Shown here: piece by piece, positions 13,428 to 25,424 of the stretch
How positions within the stretch are numbered: position 1 is the stretch's first letter
Layout of the letters: every line of letters begins with the position of its first letter
Assembly: GCA_900239685.1 (NCBI GenBank)
Contig: OENT01000024.1
Coordinates: forward strand, 129,492-193,491
Source: Rotaria macrura
Taxonomy: Eukaryota > Rotifera > Eurotatoria > Philodinida > Philodinidae
Direction: 5' to 3'
DNA length: 64,000 nt
Notes under the pieces: model-generated
What the model was told of the DNA's origin: nothing
The model's input: only the letters and a program-made list of their open reading frames with translations
The model's database searches: none
Position numbers and translations under genes: made by a program

Positions 13428-16192
13428 TTATTCTTCTTTGCAACATTTTTCATTTGATCCTTCTATCGGCTTTGGAATGTCATTGGCTGGATTCATGTCG
13501 AAAAATCCGTTTGGTTTAAGAGAAAAACCAGCAGTAGCAACCGGCATAACAGGATAATCTTCTTGTCTTGCTATATGTGTTACACCTAATGTATACCAAA
13601 GTACAATATCAGTATCAATAATCGAACGATTTTGTTCTGTATATTTCAATAAACCCTCATCACCTTGGCTTTGATTAGGATAATGTCCTCCTCCGAACAT
13701 TTCTCTTTCATTGAATGGTGTTATCCATACATGATAATCAACGAAATTTGCTCTTTTACGCCACCATGCATTCGATGAAGCAAACGGTATACAATTGTCA
13801 CCCGGATGTAATTTGTAACCTGTTGGTTCACCAAGACTATTTCGAGCAGAACTATTTTCAAATTTCCATGAACGTCCTTTTTCTAAACATAGATTGCTAC
13901 GTGCTTGTTTTTCGGTTTCAAGACAGATTTTCTTTGTTTGAAAAGCATTATGATAGTGATTGTATTCAGCATCGTCTGGATCGGCTTCAATATCGATCAT
14001 ATAAGCCGTATTATTGACTCCATCAATAGCTAGATCAAGACGCATATTAAAAAAATGTTGATGATTAGGTGCATACAATTGAGGAGCAATCAATACACCG
14101 TACGAGGACTTGACATTCGGAGGTAATGTTCCCAAGGAGAGAACACCAGTGAGTTTAATCTCAAAATGAATACTAGCATCTTGATAGAGATACCTAGAAT
14201 TTATGATCATATTTACTGATCATTTTATATAAGAGAAAAGTTTAAAAATATACCACCAATGTAGAAAATGAATCTTTTTTTGCGACTATCGTATAATTTC
14301 AATGAATATCGATCTAAGGACATGACGATCGAATAATTATGTGAGCTTGCACTTAACCTACATGGAAGTCTTGTTAGTACTGGAGAAGAAAAAGATTTAA
14401 AAAACAAAATTTCTTAAACCGAATTACAATCATTCATTGAATTTCAACTTCAAACTTCAATTTAAAGTGCATATCGAAATATTGAGTTTTGAAATGGAAT
14501 GGGTTTTTTTAAAAAGAAAAAAAAATTTCTCAACATTGAATATAGTCAATGGATCAGTATTCTTATTGAGTCAAACTTTCGAGATATTTCATATGTCATT
14601 TGACTTCTCGATGAATAAAATTTCGGATCAAAATTACATGATTTTCTTAAGGAAACTAGTTCTAGTTTAGCTTCAAGGATTTTTTTCTACGTTTAATAAG
14701 ACTTTCTTATTGTCTCAAACTATAAATTTACGCTACAAGAATGAAAGAAATTGCTCTATTAAAGAATATATTAATTAGTCATGGAAGCAGGTAATGTTCG
14801 AACAAGCTGAAAACTCTTTCTCATATACACTCTATACTATCGAGGATAATCATCAAATATTTGTTTCAAAATTTAGATATCTTGAGAAAATGACGAATCC
14901 TTCTACTAAATTTGAAAATCTATGCATACCAATAAAAACCATATTCATAATTTTCAATAGTTGCTATACTTGAAATAACAAGTCGTCGACTTCGCCGGAC
15001 CTTTTTGAAAAAATTTGAATGAAATTTCTGTTTCGAACTATACTTTTTATACATTACTTCAGGCTTATTGAATCGTCGATCAGTATGTTTCCATAAAATA
15101 CTATAATCTTCTTCATGCAGACAAATAGCATTCTTCTTCACCAGTAAATCACCACGACTTGTAAATATGTTTCCATCAAAATATTTGATATGACCAAGAC
15201 AATCACATCCGAGCTCAAGACTATTCGTACAAGAACCAATACCATATTCACCACAATCAAAAGCATTTTTTCGTGCTTGTTGTTCGGCTGGATCTCCGTA
15301 GGGTACAACCATTTCACTTAATGCTGCCCGATACAATACTGATCGATTATCGTATGTTAAATGATGAAGAATTAAACCTTGACGTATTGTAAAACCAATA
15401 ACAAATGACCATTTTTGCCATGATACTTGATTGCCATTGACTTGAAAACTTGGACCATCAGGTTGAACGATTTCCAATCGTCGAATATCTTTACGAGTAT
15501 CGGTTATTTTTTCTGATGTATAATTACAATCGAGAGGAGGAAGAGGATAGTGATTGTATTGCTCAATACGAATAACTTCCACTGATAGACAAAATTAAAA
15601 TAAGATTTTCTAATATCTTGTAAATTAGATAGTACTTCTTACTTGAATTAAGATCCACAACTGGTCGCAGTCCTTCGATTGGATGTGCATATCCATTATC
15701 TGTTGGATCTGATCGTACGAAACATAATGGTCTTGCTAATCGACGTGTACGCTCTTCTTCTTTTCCGTAATATCCACTTGACCATATGTCAACCATAACT
15801 AGATTTATGTCAGTTATACCATAGTGCTCACGAACTAGTTCTTGAAATTCAGCAGAACGAAGTACAGCTTGTTCGCATTCAACTTGTTCATCAGTTGTCA
15901 TTGTTGGTTGTACACCAGGAATATGCTCGTATGATAAAATAGAACCTTCATTTTCAAGTGAAACACATGCTTCATAACATGAATTCGTGCCATTGTCGAA
16001 AAGAACAACATCAGCCTCTCGTGGAATCAATTCATTGGTTGGATTAATTACCTTGGCTTTTGCTGGTTCACGTAAACTAATCGATATGAATCGCGTTGTT
16101 GGAGTCACTTTATCACTCTGACTTTTTAATATTTTTACAACATGTTCTATTTCAACAAGTGATAATGGTTCTAGAGGATGACGTTGCTCCAT
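13428..16192 (-). CDS. Copper amine oxidase (TPQ-containing), no signal peptide
   Basis: Oxidatively deaminates primary amines to aldehyde, ammonia and hydrogen peroxide. Three exons (15643-16192, 14930-15581, 14193 down to 13428) give 655 residues. The topaquinone motif ENYEYG places the precursor tyrosine at about 395. The catalytic-base motif AFDCGEYG gives Asp of about 292. The copper ligands are the HQH pair (about 445 and 447) and the histidine in GVTHIARQEDYP (about 607). All key residues are intact, so the enzyme should be active. The first in-frame ATG is at 16192; an upstream TTG was not used. The protein starts MEQRHPLEPLSLVEIEHVV with no hydrophobic signal, like bacterial, fungal and peroxisomal enzymes and unlike the roughly 750-residue secreted or membrane animal AOC1-3. 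The last intron is long (14194-14929). A cytosolic or peroxisomal site is inferred. Confidence 0.93.
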
Positions 16193-17214
16193 GTTCGACT
16201 GTTTATCACTCAAAAGTTGGAGTATAAATATAGCAAAGTAAAAGACAAGGTTTATATTCTAAATTTCAGTCTTGTCTTATCAAGTTTATTATGATGTTGG
16301 GTTGAAATTGACAATAAATGTGTTACATTTTCGAACGTGGAGATAAACTTTTACTTATTTAAGTTAAGGGAGAACATTGTTGGAGCATTGCTTAGAAAGA
16401 ATCCATGACTACACATTTCATTTCATGTTATCAGCACAGAGAGCAAAGATTAGCTCTTACGCAAGAATCAGTCGTTATAAAATTCCTGTAAATACCATGT
16501 CTTATTATTATCCGTTATAATCTAGCTCTATGTCTTTGAAAAAGCCTCTGACTCTATCACTGTAGATACAAATAGAACATTCATCTTTTTTAACAGCATC
16601 TTTGTTGTTTAATAATTCTGAATAAACAAAAACTTTTACTACACATACACTCAGAAAAAAAATCTTTATACAATGAGTTCTTCTAACGACAAAAAGACTA
16701 GCTCTGCTAATATTATCAAAATATTCGTAGTTGATTGTATCCGATTCTGATCGGATCTATGGCCGGGTCCTTTTGTTGTGATGAATCTGCTGGGTGCATA
16801 TTCGAATCGTTACATACAATACAAGACTTTCATCTTCAAGATAAGACTATAATTACATATATCAGCGATGAATTCCGATAGAAGGGATGTTCGTGCAGAC
16901 AGGGCTGCACTTTATTCTTTTCCTTCGTATCATACAATCCTACTATTTGCATTAGAAGTATACATTTATATACGCCACCGGGCACGAAAAAAGTTAGCAT
17001 GAAAGAATAGAAGTATTCAAGGGAAGAACAAAAACATAAAGACAAAAGAGAAAGCAATAATGACAGGAAAGTACAATACATAAGCTGACAAGCTAAGGGA
17101 CGGTAAAACATCGGTCACGCATTAAATCGACCCGAAAACGGTATACTATCTATATCTATACTGTAACTAGGGAGCACCAATTACAATTGCAGCAAATTAC
17201 AATTCCTGGAATTC
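16193..17214. other. Intergenic
   Basis: This stretch includes the presumed promoter of the leftward amine oxidase gene and the left flank of the long inverted repeat. No coding region was recognised; frames at 16836-17111 lack any family signature. A short imperfect palindrome (GATTCTGATCGGATC) sits near 16744. Confidence 0.5.
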
Positions 17215-17336
17215 CTCTGAATCGGTGCAATAATCAAATTGTTTAAGAGTAGAGAAATTTCCTCACGAGTAATACCACACAGGCCAACACCACTGTTTTA
17301 TAGAAATTTGTGCCGGCAATTTTAAAACATACCAGT

Positions 17337-17508
17337 CTGGTACTCCTTCTCAGACAGCATAACGGAGAGGTTTGGGGAGAGCTTTTGATTGAATGGATGC
17401 GTTGGGTTGAGAAGAGAAAAAAATGTTAGAGCCGGACGGAGTGTTTCACGATTCTCTTCTGACGAGGTGGGGCGGGGGAGTGAAAAATGTCCCCGGTTTC
17501 GGTCTCTG
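17337..17508. repeat. GC-rich block present in only one arm
   Basis: About 170 bp lying between two stretches that are adjacent in the right arm (near 20424-20440). It is much richer in G and C than its surroundings, with GGGGCGGGGGAG near 17470. No clear terminal inverted repeats or target duplication were seen, so it may be an insertion here or a deletion from the other arm. Confidence 0.5.
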
Positions 17509-17626
17509 GTCCATCTCAAGTTGCATACCAATTGATATTTTGTTTTAAATGGTGTCGTGCGCTAACTCTAAAACGGCAGGCTGATCAGTAGCTCTTTTCG
17601 AAATATGGCCCCTTTCATCTGCCAAT

Positions 17627-18166
17627 AGGGGTGGCACTTTATCTTTACTTTACCAAATAAAGTAAAGTTGAGGAACTTTACTTTCTCAGTAAAGTAAAGT
17701 TGCGTTACTTTACTTTACCGGATAAAGTAAAGTGTTGAACTTTACTTTACTTGGAAAAGTAAAGTTTTTTTTAACTTTACCCGAAAAAGTAACGTTGAGA
17801 AAGTTTGGTTTTTTAATTTATCTATACAAAATATTTCTGTCTAACTTTACTTTACCAAGGAAAGTAAAGTGATCCAGCTTTACTTTATCCAATAAAGTAA
17901 AGTGAAATAATTTACTTTACTTTACTTTTTCAAAGTGAAATAAAGNGTCCAAACCCCAAATTCCAAACGTATCACCAATCCCGAATCCCAAATCTAAGCT
18001 GAAAATAGTAACATAAACAATCCTGTGATCCAAATATAGACGAAATCCACAGCTAGGAACTCAGTTCTAACTATACCCCAAATCCAGAAACCAAAACCAA
18101 ATCCAAGTCTAAACCTCAGAGATTTGGTAACAAATCCCAAATCCATTAAAGATTTGTTGCACCCCT
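17627..18166. mobile_element. Non-autonomous hAT-like element, 540 bp
   Basis: The ends are inverted repeats: AGGGGTGGCA at the left, and a right end that reads AGGGGTGCAA on the minus strand. The flanks are CTGCCAAT (17619-17626) and ATGCCAAT (18167-18174), an 8-bp target duplication with one mismatch. The partner arm of the inverted repeat keeps a single copy of this site (CTGCCCATTATAAC on its minus strand, near 20305-20320), which acts as an empty-site control. TIR type and 8-bp duplication are typical of hAT transposons. There is no transposase frame. Most of the interior is an AAAGTAAAGT array. One ambiguous base (n) is at 17946. Confidence 0.8.
17637..17945. repeat. AAAGTAAAGT / ACTTTACTTT array inside the hAT-like element
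   Basis: About twenty copies of ACTTTACTTT and its reverse complement AAAGTAAAGT alternate, separated by 4-12 bp spacers. Adjacent copies in opposite orientation can form many small hairpins. Copies are close but not identical. The array ends just before the ambiguous base at 17946, and the rest of the element has another repetitive texture (CCAAATCC-like words). Confidence 0.85.
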
Positions 18167-18714
18167 ATGCCAATTATAACTTCGGTGAACGTTCTAGGAA
18201 CCTTTCGACTAAACCATTTGATAGAGCATACCGTGTTATCTGTGTAAAATAATTTTCAGATTTATTTGTCTGAAACTCTTTATTTCAGAGCATTTGTAAA
18301 TTTGAGAAACGCTGCCCTTTATGATTCAAATATAATCTGTATAGACTTTACATGTTCAGATAGAGTCCAAAACGTATCATAGCTCGAGCTGAGGCTCATA
18401 CTGTGTTCATTCGAACCGAATATATCAAATTTCGTCAGAATAACCAATAATCCAGATGTGCGGATTCGAAGAGATGAGTGGTCTCGAAAAACGGTACACA
18501 ATTATGTCAGAACCTACATGTCAGAATTTCAGGAAAATTCTGTTCGGAACAAACATCAGCGAGTACCACCAGCGATCAAATTAAAAGATCTCTCCTCTCG
18601 AGATTGAGAAATCTGCAGCTTCGTCAAGTTTGCAGAAATGTTTGGCCTAAAAACTAGATTTAAACAGATATGAGTGCTCAGAATCAGCGATTAACAACAG
18701 ACTATGTGTTACTT

Positions 18715-19765
18715 GTTATTCTCATGAAATTTTCGTAAATTTTCTAGCTTTTAATGATCCCCTTCAGAAGGGTTTCTCGATGCTTACGCTGAGTCCATAC
18801 AAAGTGAAACAAACAAAAAATGCCCTAAAAATAAATGACGTCCTAATGCATAATTATGTGAGTTGTGAATATGGCGCATGTTGATTGGTGGCGAGAATTC
18901 AACATATAGAACTTAATTTTGAAGAATGAAACCTCCAATCTCTAAATCTATCTGATCCATCAAGATGGTTTAAAGTTCCCAAGACGCCTGATCAGTTGGA
19001 TGTAGAAAAGGCAAAGTTAATGTGGTTGTTCAGCATAGTGGAATCAACGGTCACACATAAAGCCCGTTTAATTATGGTTGCATAAGTTTAAAAAACTGAT
19101 GAAGTTTTCTTTCAAAGCTGAATCTATTGCGCTGGGAGACTTTCTTCATTATATACGAAATTTTTCTCACGAGGAGTGTCCGAAGCTATTCAAACATTTC
19201 ACATGGATCCACTAGGTGTAGATGGGCATTTGTCAAGCGATGAAAATACTACAGGCTATCATGAGTATGGATTTTTGCTTCCATGATTTATTCAATACCA
19301 TCTCGTGAAATGGTTTTTTCAATTGGCCAAATAAACGTTCATATATTATCCTGCTACTTTGCATCTCGAAAAACGTTTAAAATGCGTTTATATTATTGTA
19401 GAAAGCAAGATAATCCTGGAAGTCTCCTTGTAAAGATCGATCTAAGATCATTTGGAACCAAACCTTTTCAAAAAGATGATGCTATCCTTTTTCTCGTAAG
19501 AAATGTTTACCGTATCCCTGCAGCAAGCCACCATTAGCACGAATCCATCTAGATTTTTTCTAGTCTCTCTGAGATCTGCGTACAGATGAAACATGAGAAG
19601 CGATATTGTAAGTTCGTCATGTCTGACTAGTCGAACAGAAACTACTATAAAATAATAAAAAAACATAAAAAGGTTCATGATTTCTCTCTATTTGTCGATC
19701 AACCTAAATCTTCGAAAATGTAATTATATCCAACAGATATAATGAGTTTTCACGAGGATAAAAGT
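18715..19765. other. Spacer between inverted arms
   Basis: About 1.05 kb of non-palindromic sequence between the two inner arm ends. Frames at 19283-19537 (+) and 19448-19678 (-) overlap each other and neither shows a recognisable domain. The first bases next to each arm (TTCTCATGAAA versus the reverse complement of the other side) still resemble each other, so arm homology fades rather than stopping sharply. Confidence 0.5.
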
Positions 19766-20560
19766 AAGTAACACGTAGTCTGTTGTTAATCGCTGATTCT
19801 GAGCACTCATATCTGTTTAAATTTAGTTTTTAGGCCAAACATTTCTGCAAACTTGACGAAGCTGCAGATTTCTCAATCTCGAGAGGAGAGATCTTTTAAT
19901 TTGATCGCTGGTGGTACTCGCTGATGTTTGTTCCGAACAGAATTTTCCTGAAATTCTGACATGTAGGTTCTGACATAATTGTGTACCGTTTTTCGAGACC
20001 ACTCATCTCTTCGAATCCGCACATCTGGATTATTGGTTATTCTGACGAAATTTGATATATTCGGTTCGAATGAACACAGTATGAACCTCAGCTCGAGCTA
20101 TGATACGTTTTGGACTCTATCTGAACATGTAAAGTCTATACAGATTATATTTGAATCATAAAGGGCAGCGTTTCTCAAATTTACAAATGCTCTGAAATAA
20201 AGAGTTTCAGACAAATAAATCTGAAAATTATTTTACACAGATAACACGGTATGCTCTATCAAATGGTTTAGTCGAAAGGTTCCTAGAACGTTCACTGAAG
20301 TTATAATGGGCAGGTGAATGGGGCCATATTTCGAAAAGAGCTACTGATCAACCTGCCGTTTTAGAGTTAGCGCACGACACCATTTAAAACAAAATATCAA
20401 ATGGTATGCAACTTGAGATGGACTTCCAAACTAGCATGCTTAAATTTTCCCAGTACAAATTTCTATAAAAATTTGGGTGCACCTCTGCGGTATTACTCAT
20501 GAGGAATGTTTTCTACTCTTGAACTATGTGAATATCATATTGATTCAGACCGATTCTCTA
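19766..20560. repeat. Right arm of the long inverted repeat
   Basis: Reverse complement of 17215-18714 without the two insertions found there. Near-identity holds from 19766 to 20423. Weaker but alignable similarity continues to about 20560 (for example the block with GAGTAATACC on the minus strand). The uninterrupted target site of the hAT-like element lies near 20305-20320. Confidence 0.85.
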
Positions 20561-23500
20561 TCATTTTTATGACCAATCCCAAGCAAAATGGATGGAGTAG
20601 CTAGCAGCCATCCTCGATAATAAGGATGTTTATTTCCCTACTACACATATTTAGAGTGTATCTACTTTAGATATACGACACACGCTTTTATAGAAGAGAG
20701 GGAGACGTGGACATTCGAGAATAACAGACAGGGGATAAAAAAAGAGAGAAAGGGAAGACCCACGACGCATGAAAAAAATATCGGTACACAGCCCCTCAGA
20801 GATTGGACGTGCTCGTGTGCGTCCATGTGATAGAACAAGAAAAGAAAAAAAGGAGCACGATACATCAAACCAATTATATTGTAAAATTTATCAGAAGACG
20901 AATAATAGAATAAGAACGACCACCGACAATAAGCATTTTGACACATTTATGTAGTTAACAGTCTACAAACTGTGCGGTCACTACTCCATGCTGAAGTTTA
21001 GATGATTTAAATTCAAAGCATAACCGTAGACAAGAATATTTTCTCTTGTTAAAAGTTGAAGAATTTCTTTTTAATATTCTCCGATATCTTGTAAGTTTTT
21101 CCATCATCTACTGTTGCGGTTCATTTAGTTATGTAGACTTTGTACATAGATTACAACAATGGTTGTGTAGCGCGCGAGTTCAAGTTTCAGAATATGCAAT
21201 ACCTAAGTTCCGCATTCATTCGATAAGAATATACGCCGCTGACGAGCAAAAACTGAACGAAAAATGTCGTTAATAATATATGTGTTACTTAAAGCAAGCA
21301 TACATTACATTGATCAATCTTAAATAAAAATTGACTATAGTCATCAAAAGAGTGAATTAAAATCTGTTCATCACTGATAAAACGTATTTTATACATAACA
21401 ATATTCGTGCACTACATCATATGCTCGATCAATAATATTTTTTCGCCTAAATCATATCGTAGATAGCTTTTTGACCTTAAACTTCGTACTTGAATAGAGC
21501 ACGAAGAGTCACTATTCATCCTGTAAAGTATACACGACAAAATTTATGACGCATATAGAGAATAAAAGTACTTTGAAGATAATAATTAAGAACACTAAAT
21601 CGAAGACATTAGTAAGACAGCAGAACAAATCATTTTGCACAAGAGAATAAAGATCGAGTGTTCTCAGAAAATCTCTACTAAAGAAATATTTTCAAAACCA
21701 GGAATGCAGACAAATACTCAACTCATTTTATACATCATAATTGTCCATTGTTGTAATGATTGTGAATCCATTGTACTGATCATATGAATCACACATATAA
21801 ACAAGAACTTCTAATTTTCTTCATTTCTTGGTTGTCAATGTATTTCTTTCCAAAACTTCAATCTTATGTCCCATGAAAATTCATCTTCAATATCATTTGT
21901 ACGCTTTGTTCTTCCTTTCAAAGGAGGTCTCTTTTGTCGGAAGAATTCAATAGACAAGAAACAAGAAATTTAATATCTATTTACACTTTTAATAAATACA
22001 TTTTCGATAAGACGTTGATAGCATGTTATATTTCATTTGTTCTTTTGTGTTATCAATTGATATAAAATCTGAAGGAAGCCTGAAAATTCATATAACACAT
22101 ATAGTAGGTCATGGAAAGGATCATCAAAAACCCTGAAACAGACATAGCATAGAAAAATAGGGTTACTTCCAGCTCGATTGAACATTATCTTGATCGCTAT
22201 GTGCTATTGTTGTAAACTGACGAGAGTGAAGAATGAAGAATGAGTTTCTCAATATTTCGCATCTGTTTCACTGATACATCAGTTACACAAAAAAAAAAAC
22301 GTTTTTCCTAGAAAATATTCATTGCAAAATTGTCTACAAAATGTAGATGCTTTTATTATCTCAATTAATTTCCATTCTCTTTTGATATGTAATTCAGTAG
22401 ATTGGTCCATAAGAACTACAGCTTTCACGGACAAAACTTGGTCGAATTTGTTTTTACTGTACGTGTCCATGCTGCAACTATCGTTGTTTTGAATATATAT
22501 TCGATGGGCTATGGTCTTTGCCATTAAACGGTGGAAAATTGTCTCGACGCCAATATCGATTTTATTTTCTCTATTGAAATATTAATGACATAGATACAAA
22601 ATACTGAGTGACTCATTTTTTATGCGCGACATGTTATATTTAATGACCATTATCGTATGAACATTCTTTTTGACAACATGTGCTCAAAACTATACTTTAA
22701 AAAATCAATGCAGTCTATACAGATAATATAATACGAACGCTTTCCTTTTTATTGATCTGTTTAGATTTTCAAGTGTTGACAAAAAACTTTTTAAATTGTA
22801 GCATTTTACTTTCGAACCTAATAATGCTGAATCATATCGGCGAAAAGACTAACCTATGATTGGTTCTATTTAGTGAATGAATGACTTGTAAACTCTACTT
22901 TAATGGCAAACAAATATTTTCTTTTACTATTCAGGTTTCATATTCATTTTTCATGTTTTGATCACTAAGCGAAATCGTCAATGGAATCATGTTATTATTT
23001 CTGATGTTGATTTGCTGCTTCAATCGTTATTTGATCGATAGAAACGATAATATTTGTCTTCATATGTATATTTACTGATTCAAACGATTGGATAATTCAA
23101 ATATTGAGAAAGAAATCTTTTGAAGTCATAGAATATCTTATAAACACAAATGTCAATTTAAATATCAATGTTATATATGCTAACTATTGAATACTTCCAA
23201 TGAAATTAGTTTGCAATGCATATAGCTTTCTAAAAGAATTTCCGAAATATGAAAAGTCGTAGAATTTCAATTCAATCAACCAATCATTGCATGTTAGAAT
23301 AGAGAAATCATTCTCGCCCTCGACATCAAATCGATGGAAGACAGATAAGATGTGTAAATCATTATAACCATATTCAACTTCGAAACAAATGTTTGCATTC
23401 TCATGATTCTTATAAATGTATTTTTGATAAAAATCAATTCGATGGATCAGGTTCATATCTCTACACGTAGTTATCTAGCAGTCAAATTTGCACTTGCAGC

Positions 23501-23653
23501 TCATTTAACTAATATAATTGGTTAAATAACACCAAGAATATTGTTACATATTGCAAGCAATTTTTGTAATTCAAAACCTTGCATCGAGTGAAAAAAAAGA
23601 TAAAAGAAAGACATAAATTCATTTGTGCCTTTTTCATATTCAAGACATCGAAT
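20561..23653. other. Intergenic, no gene seen
   Basis: Three kilobases of AT-rich sequence with only short frames on both strands. The longest (23184-23456, -, 90 codons) has no recognisable domain and no supporting splice signals. The last few hundred bases should contain the promoter of the secreted protein gene that starts at 23654. Confidence 0.5.
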
Positions 23654-24246
23654 ATGTTACGCGTTTTTGTGTTAGTATTCAGCTTTCTAATACTTGTAAA
23701 TGGTTCCAAAAGACCAAGAATGAATTCTAAAGGTTTGTACTTTCTTAATAAAAATCATCAATAAAAATCATTGAAATTCTTTAGCTATTGATGCATGCTA
23801 TGAAAATTCAAAAGATTTAAATACAGGTTGTGATTTTATTAAATGTTTTCATGAACGTTATCGTTGTAATGATGAGAGCGTAACTGCATGGGCATATGAA
23901 TTATGTGAAAAATTTCCAAAAGACATTATTCTTCAATTTACAGCTCCAGTAATGCCAATTCTTTTGTTTAGCTGCAATTGTTCTTTTTCTTTTTCAATCG
24001 TATATTTTTATTTTCTATATATAGGGAAGAAAAATGATGATCAATATTCAAAATTGCACACAGGATTTTCTGGCACGAACATTTCGTCAACGAAAATCAT
24101 TAAATTGTGAGGCGTTCGAAACAAAATATTTTTCAAATTTAGCTAAATGTTATGCACATGAACAAAATTTTTGCCAAGTATTCAAAGATAATAGACAAAT
24201 TTTCATGCAACAAGCAACAACAATTATGATGAAAAAACCTCGGTAA
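23654..24246 (+). CDS. Small secreted cysteine-rich protein, stanniocalcin-like
   Basis: Three exons (23654-23732, 23785-23948, 24025-24246) join in phase to 154 residues. The N-terminus MLRVFVLVFSFLILVNG is a clear signal peptide. The mature part has nine cysteines. The spacing in the last exon (G-x9-C, x16, C, x13, CY, x6, C) and the words around it (GRKMM, NCTQ, CEAF, CYAHEQNFC) match the core of stanniocalcin hormones, where G-x9-C, x15, C, x13, CY, x5, C is seen. NCT is a potential N-glycosylation site, also typical there. The protein is shorter than vertebrate stanniocalcins (about 250 residues) and lacks a long C-terminal tail. Calcium or phosphate regulation would be family knowledge, not shown here. 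It could instead be an unrelated cysteine-rich secreted protein. Confidence 0.6.
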
Positions 24247-25424
24247 AATTCTTCGTTCGAGAAACAAGAAACAAACGTATTGTATGACCTTGAAATAAGA
24301 AAAGAAGAATGTATTGTAACAATACAAACGTCATTTTTCTTATCGCTAATATGTCATATGTTTGTATTTATCGATAACTGACATAGTCAAAACTGCCGTT
24401 CTTTAACTTATTAGTTGTTATCGTGAGAAAATTGATCCGTATCAATCTACTCACAAGAAAAACAATTAGACAAACAAATTGTGATCTCATTGCAATAAAT
24501 TTACACGTTTCGATTTCACTAACTTTTGAATCATACGAATTCATAGAATCTAGATAGACTTGTAGATGTAGATGTAGGCTATTGTCATGATAAGAATATC
24601 TCTGACATCAATTGTTGATTTATGTACAGCAAGAATCAATTCAACAAGTTTAGTTTCTTAATGGTTCTGAAAGAAAAGGCACTGTTCTGTCATTGTACTT
24701 ACATTATGAAACATCATGATTCTTGTTCTTGCCTATTACTATACTTGAGAAAGTTGACTGATTGCGTTCTATATTCATAAATGCCACTGACTGAGTTATC
24801 TCTAACGATAAAATCCAAAGAATTTGACACTATATATGAGAGTAGGAGGAGACACGTTATTCTTGAAAATTATTCATTAATATATCTTGGACACTACAGC
24901 TGTATTTCTTCCAGTTTGTTCGTTTCTTTGAAGATCGTCATAAATTTGTTTTATGACTAATAAAAATGCCTCAACATCTAATTATTTTTCATTCGATATT
25001 CTGTTTAACTCTAAAGATAACAGTAATTTCTAAAAGTCTTTAAAATTGATTTACGATTGAATTTCGATGGTTTTCATAAATATGTCATCAATATATATGT
25101 TTTATTCTATTTCAGAGCATTACAAGCATTTTCAATCGCAGCCAAGAACTGTACACGATTGAATTATTAATTAAAACAACAGAAAAAAAAGAACTGTTTT
25201 TAAATATAGACGAATAATTATTATTAAAAAAAAATAAGATTATAATATTGAAATGAGATTTTCTTTTCATACGAGCTTCAAATAAAAAACATAATACGAT
25301 ATGTGAAATAGAATCCAAAAACCATCACAAATTGGACAGTCATATGTGGATATGACTAGAAGTTATATGGAAGACCAATAATTATTTGATATAATTGAAA
25401 TATATATATATATATTGTTCATTG
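24247..25424. other. Intergenic
   Basis: The 3' flanks of two convergent genes meet here: the secreted protein (+) and the neuropeptide-like precursor (-). No coding region recognised. A short run of A at 25227-25235 and a TATA repeat at 25398-25414 are the only notable simple sequences. Confidence 0.5.

Larger units (their letters stand above)
17215..18714. repeat. Left arm of a long inverted repeat
   Basis: Reverse-complementary to 19766-20560. The inner part (18175-18714) differs from its partner at only about four positions in roughly 535 bp. The part at 17509-17626 is slightly more diverged. The outermost part (about 17215-17336) still aligns but clearly less well. This arm carries two insertions absent from the right arm: a hAT-like element at 17627-18166 and a GC-rich block at 17337-17508. 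A 60-codon open frame (18319-18501, -) is present in both arms with one residue changed; it matches no family I know. Confidence 0.85.

Noticed and set aside
18319..18501. 60-codon frame conserved in both inverted arms (second copy at 19979-20161)
   Set aside because: Conservation follows from the arms themselves being nearly identical; no family resemblance, no signal of coding constraint that can be separated from the duplication.
23184..23456. 90-codon minus-strand frame in the intergenic region
   Set aside because: Fairly protein-like composition, but no recognisable motif, no splice context, and AT-rich sequence of this length yields such frames by chance.
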